Part shown: positions 10,442-18,340 of the stretch, piece after piece
Layout: every line of letters begins with the position of its first letter
Numbering within the stretch: the stretch's first letter is position 1
From: JAFECT01 sp036501825
Lineage (GTDB): Bacteria > Pseudomonadota > Alphaproteobacteria > Caulobacterales > Caulobacteraceae
Direction: 5' to 3'
Length of the DNA: 64,000 bases
Assembly: GCA_036501825.1 (NCBI GenBank)
Contig: DASXZP010000036.1
Span: 806,001-870,000 of the forward strand
The notes under the pieces: generated by a model
What the model was told of the DNA's origin: nothing
Databases searched by the model: none
The model's input: only the letters and a program-made list of their open reading frames with translations
Position numbers and translations under genes: made by a program

Positions 10442-10801
10442 ATGAACAAGAACGCACTCATTTTCGCGACTCTGATCGGCACGGCGGCCCAGGTCGCCAT
10501 GGTGGTCATCGGTCACTTCGTTCCCGCCGTGCGGCAGTTCTACATGTGGGGCGGTCTCGGCCTCTCGCTGGTCGCAGGAGCGCTCTACGCGTGGAAGGCG
10601 TGCGGCGGTTGGGGCGGCGCGCTGATCGGCGGCCTCATCGCTGGCGGCGTCTGCGCGGTCATGGGCATCGCGGTGTCGTGGCTGTTGAAGGACGTGCCGG
10701 TCAGCCTGATCGCCCTCGGCGGCGGCAGTTCCGCGGTGACCGGCCTCGTCGGCGGCGCGATCGGCAAGTTGGTGGCGCGACCGGCGGCGGCTACGGCCTA
10801 G
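10442..10801 (+). CDS. Small four-helix membrane protein
   Basis: This 119-residue protein is nearly all hydrophobic, with four predicted membrane segments: ALIFATLIGTAAQVAMVVIG, FYMWGGLGLSLVAGALYAW, GALIGGLIAGGVCAVMGIAV, and a glycine-rich VSLIALGGGSSAVTGLVGGA. It has no recognisable enzyme motif. It is the third gene of the tetR-SRPBCC operon. Membrane partners of this kind often accompany such operons, but I cannot assign a job. The ATG at 10442 has a modest GGGA site upstream. Confidence 0.75.
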   Translation: MNKNALIFATLIGTAAQVAMVVIGHFVPAVRQFYMWGGLGLSLVAGALYAWKACGGWGGALIGGLIAGGVCAVMGIAVSWLLKDVPVSLIALGGGSSAVTGLVGGAIGKLVARPAAATA

Positions 10802-10874
10802 CTGCGACTGTGGAGGGCGTTGCGCGGGCCGGGGTGGGCTGATAGCGGGATTCCACCCGCCCTCGGAGCACACC

Positions 10875-11363
10875 ATGGCCCGCCAGCCCGACGCCACCCC
10901 GCCTAAGGGCCGATCCTCCGTCGAGGATTTCGGCAAGACGTCGCCGGCCGACCTGCTCTGGGACCTGATCACCTTCGACCGGCTGGTGACCGGGCCGATC
11001 ATCCACATCGTGTACTGGGCCGGGCTCGGAATCCTCCTGGTTGTCGGCTGCGGCTCGGTCGGTGCGGCCGTCGGCGCCGCATCGCACGAGGAAGGCGCGA
11101 ACGCCTGGTGGCTCGGCACGGTCTTCGTGGTGGTGGGCCTGCTGTTCATCGCCGCCGCCGCCCTGATCTGGCGCGGCGTGTGCGAATTCTACGTCGCGGT
11201 CTTCCGCATCTCCGACGACCTGCGCGCCATCCGCACGCAAATGGAAGGCGGCGTCCCGTTGCCTGATCGCGCTGCCGAAACGGTAAAAGCCGCACCGCGT
11301 GTGCGGAAGAAGGTTGCGACGCCCGCGCCGACGGCGTCATCGGACCCGCTGAAGTTCGAATAG
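10875..11363 (+). CDS. DUF4282 family membrane protein
   Basis: This 162-residue protein has a soluble Pro-rich N-terminus, then the DUF4282 pattern: DLITFDRLVTGPIIHIVYW leading into a first membrane helix, a second helix (FVVVGLLFIAAAALIW), and a conserved RGVCEFYVAVFRISDDLRAI segment. The family is widespread and uncharacterised, with the basic C-terminal tail probably cytoplasmic. The ATG at 10875 follows CGGAGC. The gene ends 17 bases before a palindromic element and faces the convergent xylanase gene. Confidence 0.85.
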   Translation: MARQPDATPPKGRSSVEDFGKTSPADLLWDLITFDRLVTGPIIHIVYWAGLGILLVVGCGSVGAAVGAASHEEGANAWWLGTVFVVVGLLFIAAAALIWRGVCEFYVAVFRISDDLRAIRTQMEGGVPLPDRAAETVKAAPRVRKKVATPAPTASSDPLKFE

Positions 11364-11380
11364 GGCAGACTCCCCAATGT

Positions 11381-11542
11381 TACCCTCACCCGAAGGGGGA
11401 GGGTCGCGCGAAGCGCGGGGTGGGGGGCCAAGCGCGACGCGTGCGAAGGGTTCGCGACGCGCTTTAGCGCAAGCGTGTTTTAGCGATGTACTTGTTACCC
11501 CACCCCGCGCTCCGCGCGACCCTCCCCTTTCCGGGGAGGGTA
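11381..11542. repeat. Palindromic element, family A copy 2
   Basis: The left arm (11381-11404) is identical to the left arm of the copy at 2024. The right arm (11519-11542) is its near inverse. Inner arms CGCGCGAAGCGCGGGGTGGGG and its complement near 11499 (one mismatch) extend the pairing, leaving a core of about 75 bases with no clear coding content. It sits between the convergent DUF4282 and xylanase genes and ends 6 bases before the xylanase stop. Confidence 0.9.
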
Positions 11543-11548
11543 TTTTGT

Positions 11549-12589
11549 TCAGAGTTTCGCAAAGGCCCGCGCCATCGCCTTTGCGCGGCCGTCGTCGTCG
11601 AAGAGGACGGGGGTGTCGGGGATCAGGCCTTTGTTTTCGGCGCCGCGGCGTAGCCAGGAATCCTTGTCGCGGGCCGCCCAGATCGTCACGCCATGACGTT
11701 GTGCCTCGGGTAACGCGGCCATCGCGTCCGACACTTCGGCGGCGAGGGCGGCTTGTTTCTTTTCCAGGCCGGCGCGGTCGAAGCCTGAGGCTCTGTTCAG
11801 GCTGACGTCGAACTCGGAGATGTGCACCTTCAACCCGAGGCTCGCGAGGTCGGCGACGGTGGAGCGGATGCGGCCGGGTTCGAGGTCGGCGTTCACGTGG
11901 GTCTGGGTTCCCAGGCCGCCGAGCGGGGCGCCAGCTTTCAGTAGCGACTCGGCGAGCTTCAGGAACGCGGCGCGCTTGGCCGGTTTGGTCTCGAGGTCGA
12001 AGTCGTTGAGGAACAGCGGCGCGGCGGGTTCGGCCTCGCGGGCGGTTGTAAACGCCGTGCGAATGTACTCGTCGCCGAGCACGCGGCGCCACAGACAGTC
12101 GCGCAACGATCCGTCGTCGGCGATCGGCTCGTTGACCACGTCCCAGCTGGTCAACTGACCGCGATAGCGGCCCGCGACGCCCACGATATAGGTGCGGTAT
12201 GCGTCGGCGAAACGCTTCTTGTCCCCCGCCATGGCCGCAAAGCCGTCCGGCGCTTCGAAGTACCAGATCAGGGCGTGGCCGTGCACCTTCAAGCCGTGCG
12301 TATGGGCCAGCGACACCAGCCGGTCCGCCCGCGTCCAGTCGAACGACCCGTCCTTGGCGACGAGGGATTCCGACTTCATCTCCCACTCCGGCGTGACGCG
12401 GCCGAAGTTGGTGACCGCAAGCGCCGTCCAGTCCGGATCGTCGAACTCACCGGTCATGGCGGCGACGCCGAGCGGGAATGGGACAAGGGTGTTGAGCGCG
12501 GGCAATGGCCCGTCAGACGCCCGCGCGCGTCCGCAGGCGGCAAGCGCGAAGGCGGAGAGAAGCGTGCTTCGCCGTGTAAGCTTAATCAA
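11549..12589 (-). CDS. Endo-1,4-beta-xylanase, GH10 family, predicted lipoprotein
   Basis: This 346-residue glycoside hydrolase would cut beta-1,4-xylan. The N-terminus has a twin-arginine-like start (LTRRSTLLSAFALAAC) with a lipobox ending at Cys19. The acid/base is Glu154 in WDVVNEP and the nucleophile is Glu259 in HISEFDV. LGTQTHVN matches the usual LGxQSH element, and the substrate-site histidine motif HTLVWH reads HALIWY here, a His-to-Tyr change. The start is TTG 12589, overlapping the fliJ stop as TTGA, so translation is coupled to a flagellar gene. This is an unusual operon partner. It may be a chance read-through arrangement, or it may link motility with plant-polymer use. Confidence 0.93.
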   Translation of the reverse strand: MIKLTRRSTLLSAFALAACGRARASDGPLPALNTLVPFPLGVAAMTGEFDDPDWTALAVTNFGRVTPEWEMKSESLVAKDGSFDWTRADRLVSLAHTHGLKVHGHALIWYFEAPDGFAAMAGDKKRFADAYRTYIVGVAGRYRGQLTSWDVVNEPIADDGSLRDCLWRRVLGDEYIRTAFTTAREAEPAAPLFLNDFDLETKPAKRAAFLKLAESLLKAGAPLGGLGTQTHVNADLEPGRIRSTVADLASLGLKVHISEFDVSLNRASGFDRAGLEKKQAALAAEVSDAMAALPEAQRHGVTIWAARDKDSWLRRGAENKGLIPDTPVLFDDDGRAKAMARAFAKL

Positions 12590-12996
12590 CGCGACGCGCG
12601 GCGCAGCGCGGTCTCGTCGAGCTGCGCCGTCTCGAGGCGTGCGGCCTTGGCCTGTTCGGCGATGCGCGACAGTTCAGCCACGTGCTCGAACTTCTTCTGT
12701 TCCTCGAAGGCCTGGGCGAGCGCATCGCGGGCGCCGGCCTCTTCGGTCGCCGCTTCCGCCAGGTTGGCCTGGGCCGCGCCCTTGCGCAGACGCCAGCCTT
12801 CGACGTAGGCGGCAAGCTGCATCGCCGCATAGGCGTCCATGGTCGCGCGCTCGCGCTCGACCTCGTGCTCGGCGTCCAGGACCGCCAGGCGCATCTCCGC
12901 CGAGGCGCGTCGCGCCGATACCTCGGCCAGGCGCTTCTGCAGGGTTTCCACCTCGTACTTCGACAGGCGGATCAGCGAGTGGGCCCATTTGGTCAT
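12586..12996 (-). CDS. fliJ: Flagellar export chaperone FliJ
   Basis: This 136-residue, almost wholly helical and charged protein has long coiled-coil stretches (VETLQKRLAEVSARRASAEM, then ALAQAFEEQKKFEHVAELS), as in FliJ, the stalk protein of the flagellar export ATPase. Its ATG overlaps the fliI stop by four bases and its own stop overlaps the xylanase TTG. Sequence conservation in FliJ is low, so the immediate linkage to fliI carries much of the weight. Confidence 0.93.
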   Translation of the reverse strand: MTKWAHSLIRLSKYEVETLQKRLAEVSARRASAEMRLAVLDAEHEVERERATMDAYAAMQLAAYVEGWRLRKGAAQANLAEAATEEAGARDALAQAFEEQKKFEHVAELSRIAEQAKAARLETAQLDETALRRASR

Positions 12997-14336
12997 GCCG
13001 GCGGTCCTCCTTCGGCGAGGATGGCGTTAAGACGCTTAAAGGAGTCTTCAAGCCGGGTGACTTCGTGCTTGTCCTGGCTGAGGAAGGCCTCCAGCTCAGG
13101 GTTAAGCCGGATGGCGCGGTCGATCAGCGGGTCGGCGCCCAAGCGGTAGGCGCCGATGCGGATCAGCTCCTCCATGTTGACATAGGCCGACAGCACCTCG
13201 CGCGAGCGGCGCACGGTCTCGCGCTCGGACGGGGCCTGGCACTCGGGCATGGTCCGGCTGATCGATTTGAGCACGTCGATGGCGGGGAAACGGCCACGCT
13301 CGGCGATGGCGCGGCTCATCACGATGTGCCCGTCGAGGATGCCGCGCACCGCGTCGGCGATCGGCTCGTTGTGGTCGTCGCCATCCACCAGCACGGTGAA
13401 CAGGCCGGTGATCGGTCCCGCCTCGGTGCCGTCGGGACGGATCGGCCCGGGGCCAGCGCGCTCCAGCAGCTTGGGCAGTTCGGTAAAGACGGTCGGCGTA
13501 TAGCCCTTGGTCGTCGGCGGCTCGCCCGCGGCCAGACCGATCTCGCGCTGGGCCATCGCGAAGCGGGTGACGGAATCCATCAGGCACAGCACCTCGAGGT
13601 CCTGGTCGCGCAGGAACTCGGCGATGGCGAGGGTGAGATAGGCGGCCTGGCGGCGTTTCAAGGCCGGTTCGTCGGACGTGGCGACCACCACGATGGCGCG
13701 CTTCAGCCCGGTTTCGCCCAGGGTCTCTTCGATGAACTCGCGCACTTCACGGCCGCGTTCGCCGATCATGCCGACCACGACGACGTCGCAGGTGGCTTCG
13801 CGCGCCAGCATGGACAGCAGCACCGACTTGCCGACGCCCGATCCGGCGAACACGCCCATGCGCTGGCCGCGGCAGGTGGATGCAAAGACGTCGAGCGCGC
13901 GCACGCCCAGATCCAGCCGCTCGCCCACGCGGCCGCGCGAATGCGCCGACGGCGGCGATCCGCGCAGGGGGTAGGCGGCGAGCCCCGACGGCAGCACGCC
14001 CTTGCCGTCGATGGGCTTGCCGAAGGCGTCGACCACGCGGCCGAGCCAGCCCAGGGTCGGGCGCACGCAGGCGGCGTCGGAAAGAATTCGGATCTCCGCG
14101 CCCGGGGCCACGCCCTCGACCGGGCCGAAGGGCATCAACAGAGCGCGCGCGTCGCGAAAGCCGACCACTTCGGCCGGCAGGGCCTTTTCACCGCGCCGCT
14201 CGATCTCGGCCCGGGCGCCCACGGCCAGGCGGGTCAGCCCGCCGCGCGCCTCGATCAACAGGCCGTTCACCGCCGCCACCCGCCCCGACACGGTCAGGGG
14301 GTCGATACGCTCCACGGCGGCGAGAAGATTGTGCAA
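12993..14336 (-). CDS. fliI: Flagellum-specific ATPase FliI
   Basis: This 447-residue F1-beta-like ATPase powers flagellar type III export. Walker A is AGSGVGKS (164-171). GMIGERGREVREFIE, the Walker B strand LEVLCLMDSVTRFAMAQREI, and the GYTPTVFTELPKLLERAG segment are all characteristic of FliI. The N-terminal beta-barrel domain spans about residues 1-90. The gene is first in the fliI-fliJ-xylanase operon. Upstream, a symmetrical pair of GGTTAA/TTAACC half-sites (14359-14386) may bind CtrA, which controls early flagellar genes in Caulobacter. Confidence 0.97.
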   Translation of the reverse strand: MHNLLAAVERIDPLTVSGRVAAVNGLLIEARGGLTRLAVGARAEIERRGEKALPAEVVGFRDARALLMPFGPVEGVAPGAEIRILSDAACVRPTLGWLGRVVDAFGKPIDGKGVLPSGLAAYPLRGSPPSAHSRGRVGERLDLGVRALDVFASTCRGQRMGVFAGSGVGKSVLLSMLAREATCDVVVVGMIGERGREVREFIEETLGETGLKRAIVVVATSDEPALKRRQAAYLTLAIAEFLRDQDLEVLCLMDSVTRFAMAQREIGLAAGEPPTTKGYTPTVFTELPKLLERAGPGPIRPDGTEAGPITGLFTVLVDGDDHNEPIADAVRGILDGHIVMSRAIAERGRFPAIDVLKSISRTMPECQAPSERETVRRSREVLSAYVNMEELIRIGAYRLGADPLIDRAIRLNPELEAFLSQDKHEVTRLEDSFKRLNAILAEGGPPA

Positions 14337-14358
14337 TGATCGGGGCCCCGGCTCTTAT

Positions 14359-14386
14359 GGTTAATGTCGCGCAACGGGTGTTAACC
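14359..14386 (-). promoter_or_regulatory. Paired GGTTAA/TTAACC half-sites upstream of fliI
   Basis: GGTTAA (14359-14364) and TTAACC (14381-14386) form an inverted pair with a 16-base spacer, 23-50 bases upstream of the fliI start. Read toward fliI, the proximal half is TTAACCAT, which matches the common CtrA half-site. The spacing is not the canonical TTAA-N7-TTAA, so control by CtrA is an inference. Confidence 0.4.
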
Positions 14387-14436
14387 CGGGGTGAAAATGG
14401 GCGCGTTCGGGCGCCGCAACGTAGAAATCAAAAGGG

Positions 14437-14588
14437 TCTCCCTTCCTCCTCGATGGAGGAAGGGCCGGGGATGGAGATGAGTGCACGACGCTTGTGGATG
14501 AGCGCGGGAGGCGCCGCCCGCGATCCCTCCTGACGCGGAATGCCCACATCTCCCTCCCTGCCCTCCCTCCATCGAGGAGGGAGGGTTC
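14437..14588. repeat. Palindromic element, family C copy 1
   Basis: The outer arms CCTTCCTCCTCGATGGAGG (from 14441) and CCTCCATCGAGGAGGGAGGG (14567-14586) are complementary. Next to them lie a purine tract (GGGGATGGAGATGAG) and its pyrimidine counterpart (CATCTCCCTCCCTGCCC). It lies in the divergent gap between fliI and the amidohydrolase gene. Copies at 35611 and 63023 share the arms almost exactly. Confidence 0.88.
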
Positions 14589-14674
14589 CTCGTTGACGAC
14601 CTTCCATCCCTGCACCGAGGTTCTTGGATGGGTCGCCGAGGTGTGATCCAGTGAGCGGAACGAGGGGGATCGGA

Positions 14675-15976
14675 ATGATCAGGACATTCGCAACGGCGAC
14701 CTGCGCGCTTGCGCTTCTGGCGGGCTCAGCGAGCGCAAAAGACGTCGTCATCCACGCCGGGACCCTGATCGACGGGGTGTCCGCAACGCCGCGTCACACG
14801 GTCTCGATCCTGATCCACGACGATCGCATCGCCGGGGTTCAGGACGGTTATGTCGCGCCGCCGGGCGCCGAGGTGATTGACCTGGAGCACGCGACGGTGA
14901 TGCCGGGCTTCATCGATTGCCACATCCATATCTCGTCGCGCCTGCCGAGCGCGGGCAATGAGGTCGAGTACGACGTCACCCATACCCGGATCGACGCGGC
15001 GCTGATGGGCGCGAACTTCGGCCGCGCGCTCCTGCTCGAGGGCTTCACCAGCGCCCGCGACGTGGGCGGCGGTCCCGAGACCGTCTCCTTGCGCAATGCG
15101 TTCGAGGCCGGGACATTGCCGGGGCCCAGGCTGTGGGTGTCGCTGGAACCGCTTGGCCCGACCGGGGGACACGCGGACCCGTCGAACGGCCTCGATCCGG
15201 CGTTCTCCTACCCGGGCTGGGACGCGGGCAAGGTCGACACGGCCGACGAGGCGCGCCTGCGCGTGCGCGAGCACAAGAAGCACGGCGCCGACTTGATCAA
15301 GATGATGCCGTCGGGGGGCATCGCCTCGGTGGGCGACGATCCGCACCGCATGCTGATGACCGACGACGAAATGAAGGCGGTGATCGACACCGCCCATGCG
15401 CTCGGCCTGAAGGTCGCGGCGCACATCTATCCAGCCGATGCGATCAAGCACGCCGTTCGGCTGGGCGTGGACTCCGTCGAGCACGGATCGTTCGCCGACG
15501 ACGAGGCCTATGCGCTGATGAAACAGCACGGGACCTATCTGGTGCCGACGCTGACGGTTTACGACGTGTTCTACAAGGTCGCGACCGAGCATCCGGACCT
15601 GCTGCCGCCCGGCACCGCCGCCAAGGAAATCGCCAACGATCTTTTGCCGATCCAGCACTTCCCGAACGCGATGAAGGCGGGCGTGAAGATCGCTTTCGGC
15701 ACCGACATCGGCGAAGGCGACCATGCGCGCGAGTTCGCGCTGCTGCACCAGGCCGGCATGGCGCCCATGGACGAAATCTTCGTCGCCACCCGCAACGCCG
15801 CCGATCTGATCGGCGCCTCGGACCGTATCGGCTCGATCCAGACCGGCCGTTACGCCGACATCGTCGCGGTCGCGGGCGATCCGCTCACCGACGTGACCGA
15901 GTTCGAAAAGGTGCGCTTCGTGATGAAGGGCGGCGTGGTGTTCAAACGCGACGGCGCAGCGACTGCACAGCCGTAG
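14675..15976 (+). CDS. Secreted amidohydrolase (imidazolonepropionase-like/Xaa-Pro dipeptidase family)
   Basis: This 433-residue metal-dependent hydrolase has a signal peptide (MIRTFATATCALALLAGSASA). The amidohydrolase fold shows in order: GFIDCHIHIS (metal-binding HxH), the lysine segment DLIKMMPSGG, AAHIYPADAIKHAV (His), VDSVEHGSFAD (His) and FGTDIGEGDH (Asp). It ends with the composite beta-sandwich return GRYADIVAVAGDPL. Such enzymes act on amide or lactam bonds, often of dipeptides, and the substrate is not evident. A GAGGGGG site precedes ATG 14675; the earlier in-frame ATG at 14624 would bury the signal peptide. It converges on cysQ across a palindromic element. Confidence 0.9.
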   Translation: MIRTFATATCALALLAGSASAKDVVIHAGTLIDGVSATPRHTVSILIHDDRIAGVQDGYVAPPGAEVIDLEHATVMPGFIDCHIHISSRLPSAGNEVEYDVTHTRIDAALMGANFGRALLLEGFTSARDVGGGPETVSLRNAFEAGTLPGPRLWVSLEPLGPTGGHADPSNGLDPAFSYPGWDAGKVDTADEARLRVREHKKHGADLIKMMPSGGIASVGDDPHRMLMTDDEMKAVIDTAHALGLKVAAHIYPADAIKHAVRLGVDSVEHGSFADDEAYALMKQHGTYLVPTLTVYDVFYKVATEHPDLLPPGTAAKEIANDLLPIQHFPNAMKAGVKIAFGTDIGEGDHAREFALLHQAGMAPMDEIFVATRNAADLIGASDRIGSIQTGRYADIVAVAGDPLTDVTEFEKVRFVMKGGVVFKRDGAATAQP

Positions 15977-15992
15977 TTCAAAAGCAACATGA

Positions 15993-16226
15993 ACCACGAA
16001 GCGCACAAAGCGCACGAAGAAGATTGTCCACGAACCACACGAACCACACGAACGGGAAAACGTTTCCCGCGTCGCAGACGCGGCTTGTTTTGAGGGCGCT
16101 GCGCGCCGGAGTCCGGGCCCGGAAACGCGTTCGTGTGGTTCGTGGACAATCCAAAAGCGCCGCATGACCTCGCGCCGCGGTTTGCGGGTCGGCCACCGTC
16201 TTCGTGCGCTTAGTGCGCTTTGTGGT
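15993..16226. repeat. Nested palindromic element, family D
   Basis: Two nested inverted repeats occur here. The outer pair is 15993-16019 with 16200-16226 (27 bp, two mismatches), and each outer arm is itself built of short CGCACRAAG repeats. The inner pair is 16023-16044 with 16129-16150 (22 bp, perfect), containing CGAACCACA repeats. It fills the gap between the convergent amidohydrolase (stop 15976) and cysQ (stop 16244) genes. Confidence 0.9.
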
Positions 16227-16243
16227 CGGTCTTTCTTTCCGGC

Positions 16244-17026
16244 CTAGCCGCCGACCGCGAGGAAGCCGGGGTTGGCGAAGCCCTTGTCGGCCTTGCCGTA
16301 GACCAGGGGCGCGCCGTCCTCGGTGAGGACGCGGCCGCCGGCGGCGCGGAGCACCGCGTCCGCCGCTGCGGTGTCCCATTCCATGGTGCGGCCGGGGCGC
16401 GGATAGATGTCCGCGCGGCCTTCGGCGATCAGGCAGAACTTCACCGAACTGTCCATGCCCTGCCACACGGGACACCCGTGCTTGGCGGCGAGGCGTTCGG
16501 CTTCTTCGTCGGTCAGCGTGTGGCTGACCAGCGCAACGCCGTTGGCGGGTTTTTCGCGCACCCGGATTTGCGTCAGGTCGTTGCCCTTCACCTTGCGGCG
16601 GAAGGCGCCTTCGTTGGTGGTGAACCACACCTGGCCGGTGGCGGGCGCCGCGACCGCGCCGGCGACGGGCTTGCCGTCTTCGACCAGCGCGATGTTCACG
16701 GTGAAAGATTCCGTGCCGCGGATGAAGCCCTTGGTGCCGTCCAGCGGATCCACAAGAAAGAATCGCTTGGGCGCCTTTTCAGGCACGCCGCCCTCGCTGG
16801 CGGCTTCTTCAGAGATCACGGCGATCTTCGGAAAGCGCGCGCGCAGACGCTCGAGAATCAGAGTCTCGGCGCGGCGGTCGGCTTCGGTAACGGGCGACTC
16901 GTCGCTCTTGCGATCGACGTTCAATCCCGATTTCCAAAGGGGGAGGATGAGGTCTGCGGCTTCTTCGACGATCTCGGCGAGCACTCGGCCGAGGTCGGCG
17001 GACGCGACCAGGGATGCGGATTCCAT
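16244..17026 (-). CDS. cysQ: 3'(2'),5'-bisphosphate nucleotidase CysQ (inositol monophosphatase superfamily)
   Basis: This 260-residue protein carries the Li+-sensitive phosphatase motifs: EEAASE for metal binding, DPLDGTKGFIRG (about 93-104) and the C-terminal EWDTAAADAVLRAAGG. The length, the GTKGF form and VYGKADKGFANPGF favour CysQ, which removes PAP made during sulfate assimilation, over a plain inositol monophosphatase. A sulfur link is plausible because a cysteine synthase lies at 27.4 kb, but the genes are not in one operon. It is transcribed away from chpT, sharing an upstream gap of 80 bases. Confidence 0.9.
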   Translation of the reverse strand: MESASLVASADLGRVLAEIVEEAADLILPLWKSGLNVDRKSDESPVTEADRRAETLILERLRARFPKIAVISEEAASEGGVPEKAPKRFFLVDPLDGTKGFIRGTESFTVNIALVEDGKPVAGAVAAPATGQVWFTTNEGAFRRKVKGNDLTQIRVREKPANGVALVSHTLTDEEAERLAAKHGCPVWQGMDSSVKFCLIAEGRADIYPRPGRTMEWDTAAADAVLRAAGGRVLTEDGAPLVYGKADKGFANPGFLAVGG

Positions 17027-17106
17027 TCAGCCCATACCCTAGGGCGCCGCGCGGGTTTCAAGAAGCGCCAAATCACTTCAGTTTGCCGGCGTGTGAGAGG
17101 CGCCAC

Positions 17107-17835
17107 ATGACCGAGCCGACAAGCAGTCCCGTCCCGACCCCCTCCGAGTCCGGACAAACCCCGGATTCCGCAACGGGCGCTCCCCACCTCTGGGGTGAAA
17201 CGGAGCTGGCCTCCCATATCGCGGCAAAGTTGTGCCACGACTTCATTAGCCCGGCCGGGGCGATCGTCTCCGGCCTGGACCTGCTGAAGGACCCCTCGGC
17301 CCAGGACATGCGCGACGACGCCATGGGCCTGATCGAGGCTTCGGCCCGGAAGATGGTAGCCATCGTCAACTTCGCCCGGGCGGCGTTCGGGGCGGCCACC
17401 ACGGCCGAGCGGTTCGACGCCGAAGAGCTGAAACGCCTGACCGAGGGGATGTTCGAGCACATGCGGGCCGAGCTGACCTGGGCGCTGGACGTGCCGATCT
17501 TCGAAAAGCCCGAGGCCCGCGCCCTGCTGAACCTCGCCTATCTGGGCGGCCAGGCCCTGCCCAGCGGCGGCCAGGCGACGGTGGCGGTCCGCAAGGACCC
17601 CTCAGACCTGTGGATGGCGGTCGAGGCCAGGGGCGCGCGCGCCCGGCTCAAGCCCGAGGCCCTGGTGGGCCTGCGCGGCGAGCGCTTGAGCGAGGGGCTG
17701 TCGGGCCAGTGGGTCCAGCCCTTCTGGCTCTCCCGCGTGGTCGCCGACGCCAAGGGGACCATCGAGGTCGACCTCGACCAGGATTTCGTGCGCATTCGGG
17801 TGCGTCTGCCGGTCGCAGCGGCCCCGGTTCTTTAG
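17107..17835 (+). CDS. chpT: Histidine phosphotransferase ChpT
   Basis: This 242-residue protein is the alphaproteobacterial phosphotransferase that passes phosphate from CckA to CtrA and CpdR. The phospho-acceptor is His44 in KLCHDFISPAGAIVSGLDLL, and the four-helix dimerisation hairpin continues through DDAMGLIEASARKMVAIVNFAR. The C-terminal half is a degenerate kinase-like ATPase fold (PSGGQATVAVRK, VQPFWLSRVVADAKGTIEV) without nucleotide-binding boxes, as expected. ATG 17107 has GAGAGG upstream, and the first 30 residues are a disordered Pro/Ser-rich leader. A CheY-like regulator and cheR follow on the same strand. Recognition is strong. Confidence 0.95.
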   Translation: MTEPTSSPVPTPSESGQTPDSATGAPHLWGETELASHIAAKLCHDFISPAGAIVSGLDLLKDPSAQDMRDDAMGLIEASARKMVAIVNFARAAFGAATTAERFDAEELKRLTEGMFEHMRAELTWALDVPIFEKPEARALLNLAYLGGQALPSGGQATVAVRKDPSDLWMAVEARGARARLKPEALVGLRGERLSEGLSGQWVQPFWLSRVVADAKGTIEVDLDQDFVRIRVRLPVAAAPVL

Positions 17836-17882
17836 CGTCGAGACCAAACCTCTCCTTAACCGCGGTCCGCGAGGATGGGGTA

Positions 17883-17909
17883 CGGCCGCCTTCCAAACGG
17901 GGCGGCCGC
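17883..17909 (+). other. G/C-rich hairpin between chpT and the CheY-like gene
   Basis: CGGCCGCC and GGCGGCCG (8 bp) pair around a loop of about 10 bases in the 139-base gap. No T-run follows, so it may be a pausing or stability element and not a strong terminator. Confidence 0.4.
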
Positions 17910-17940
17910 TGTCGCGTGTCCGGGGGAGCCGCAGCCCGCC

Positions 17941-17974
17941 ATGAAGAGCAGCTTGCCATGAAGACCTGCTTGCC

Positions 17975-17991
<17 letters not shown>
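17941..17991 (+). repeat. Three 17-bp tandem copies forming chained mini-ORFs
   Basis: Copies start at 17941, 17958 and 17975. The first two each encode a six-residue peptide (MKSSLP, MKTCLP) whose TGA overlaps the next ATG as ATGA. The third copy is the real start of the CheY-like gene (MKTCL...). The only good Shine-Dalgarno sequence (GGGGGAG, 17922-17928) lies before the first copy, so ribosomes may reach the gene by successive termination and re-initiation. Confidence 0.85.

Positions 17992-18339
<348 letters not shown>

Positions 18340-18340
<1 letters not shown>

Noticed and set aside
9809..10801. A 330-residue reading frame that would fuse the SRPBCC region to the small membrane protein
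   Set aside because: The first two-thirds are out of frame with the SRPBCC gene and of low complexity. The membrane protein has its own ATG at 10442.
15991..16020. A possible CRISPR-like repeat run
   Set aside because: There are only two or three short direct repeats with no spacers of constant length and no cas genes; they are part of a nested inverted repeat.
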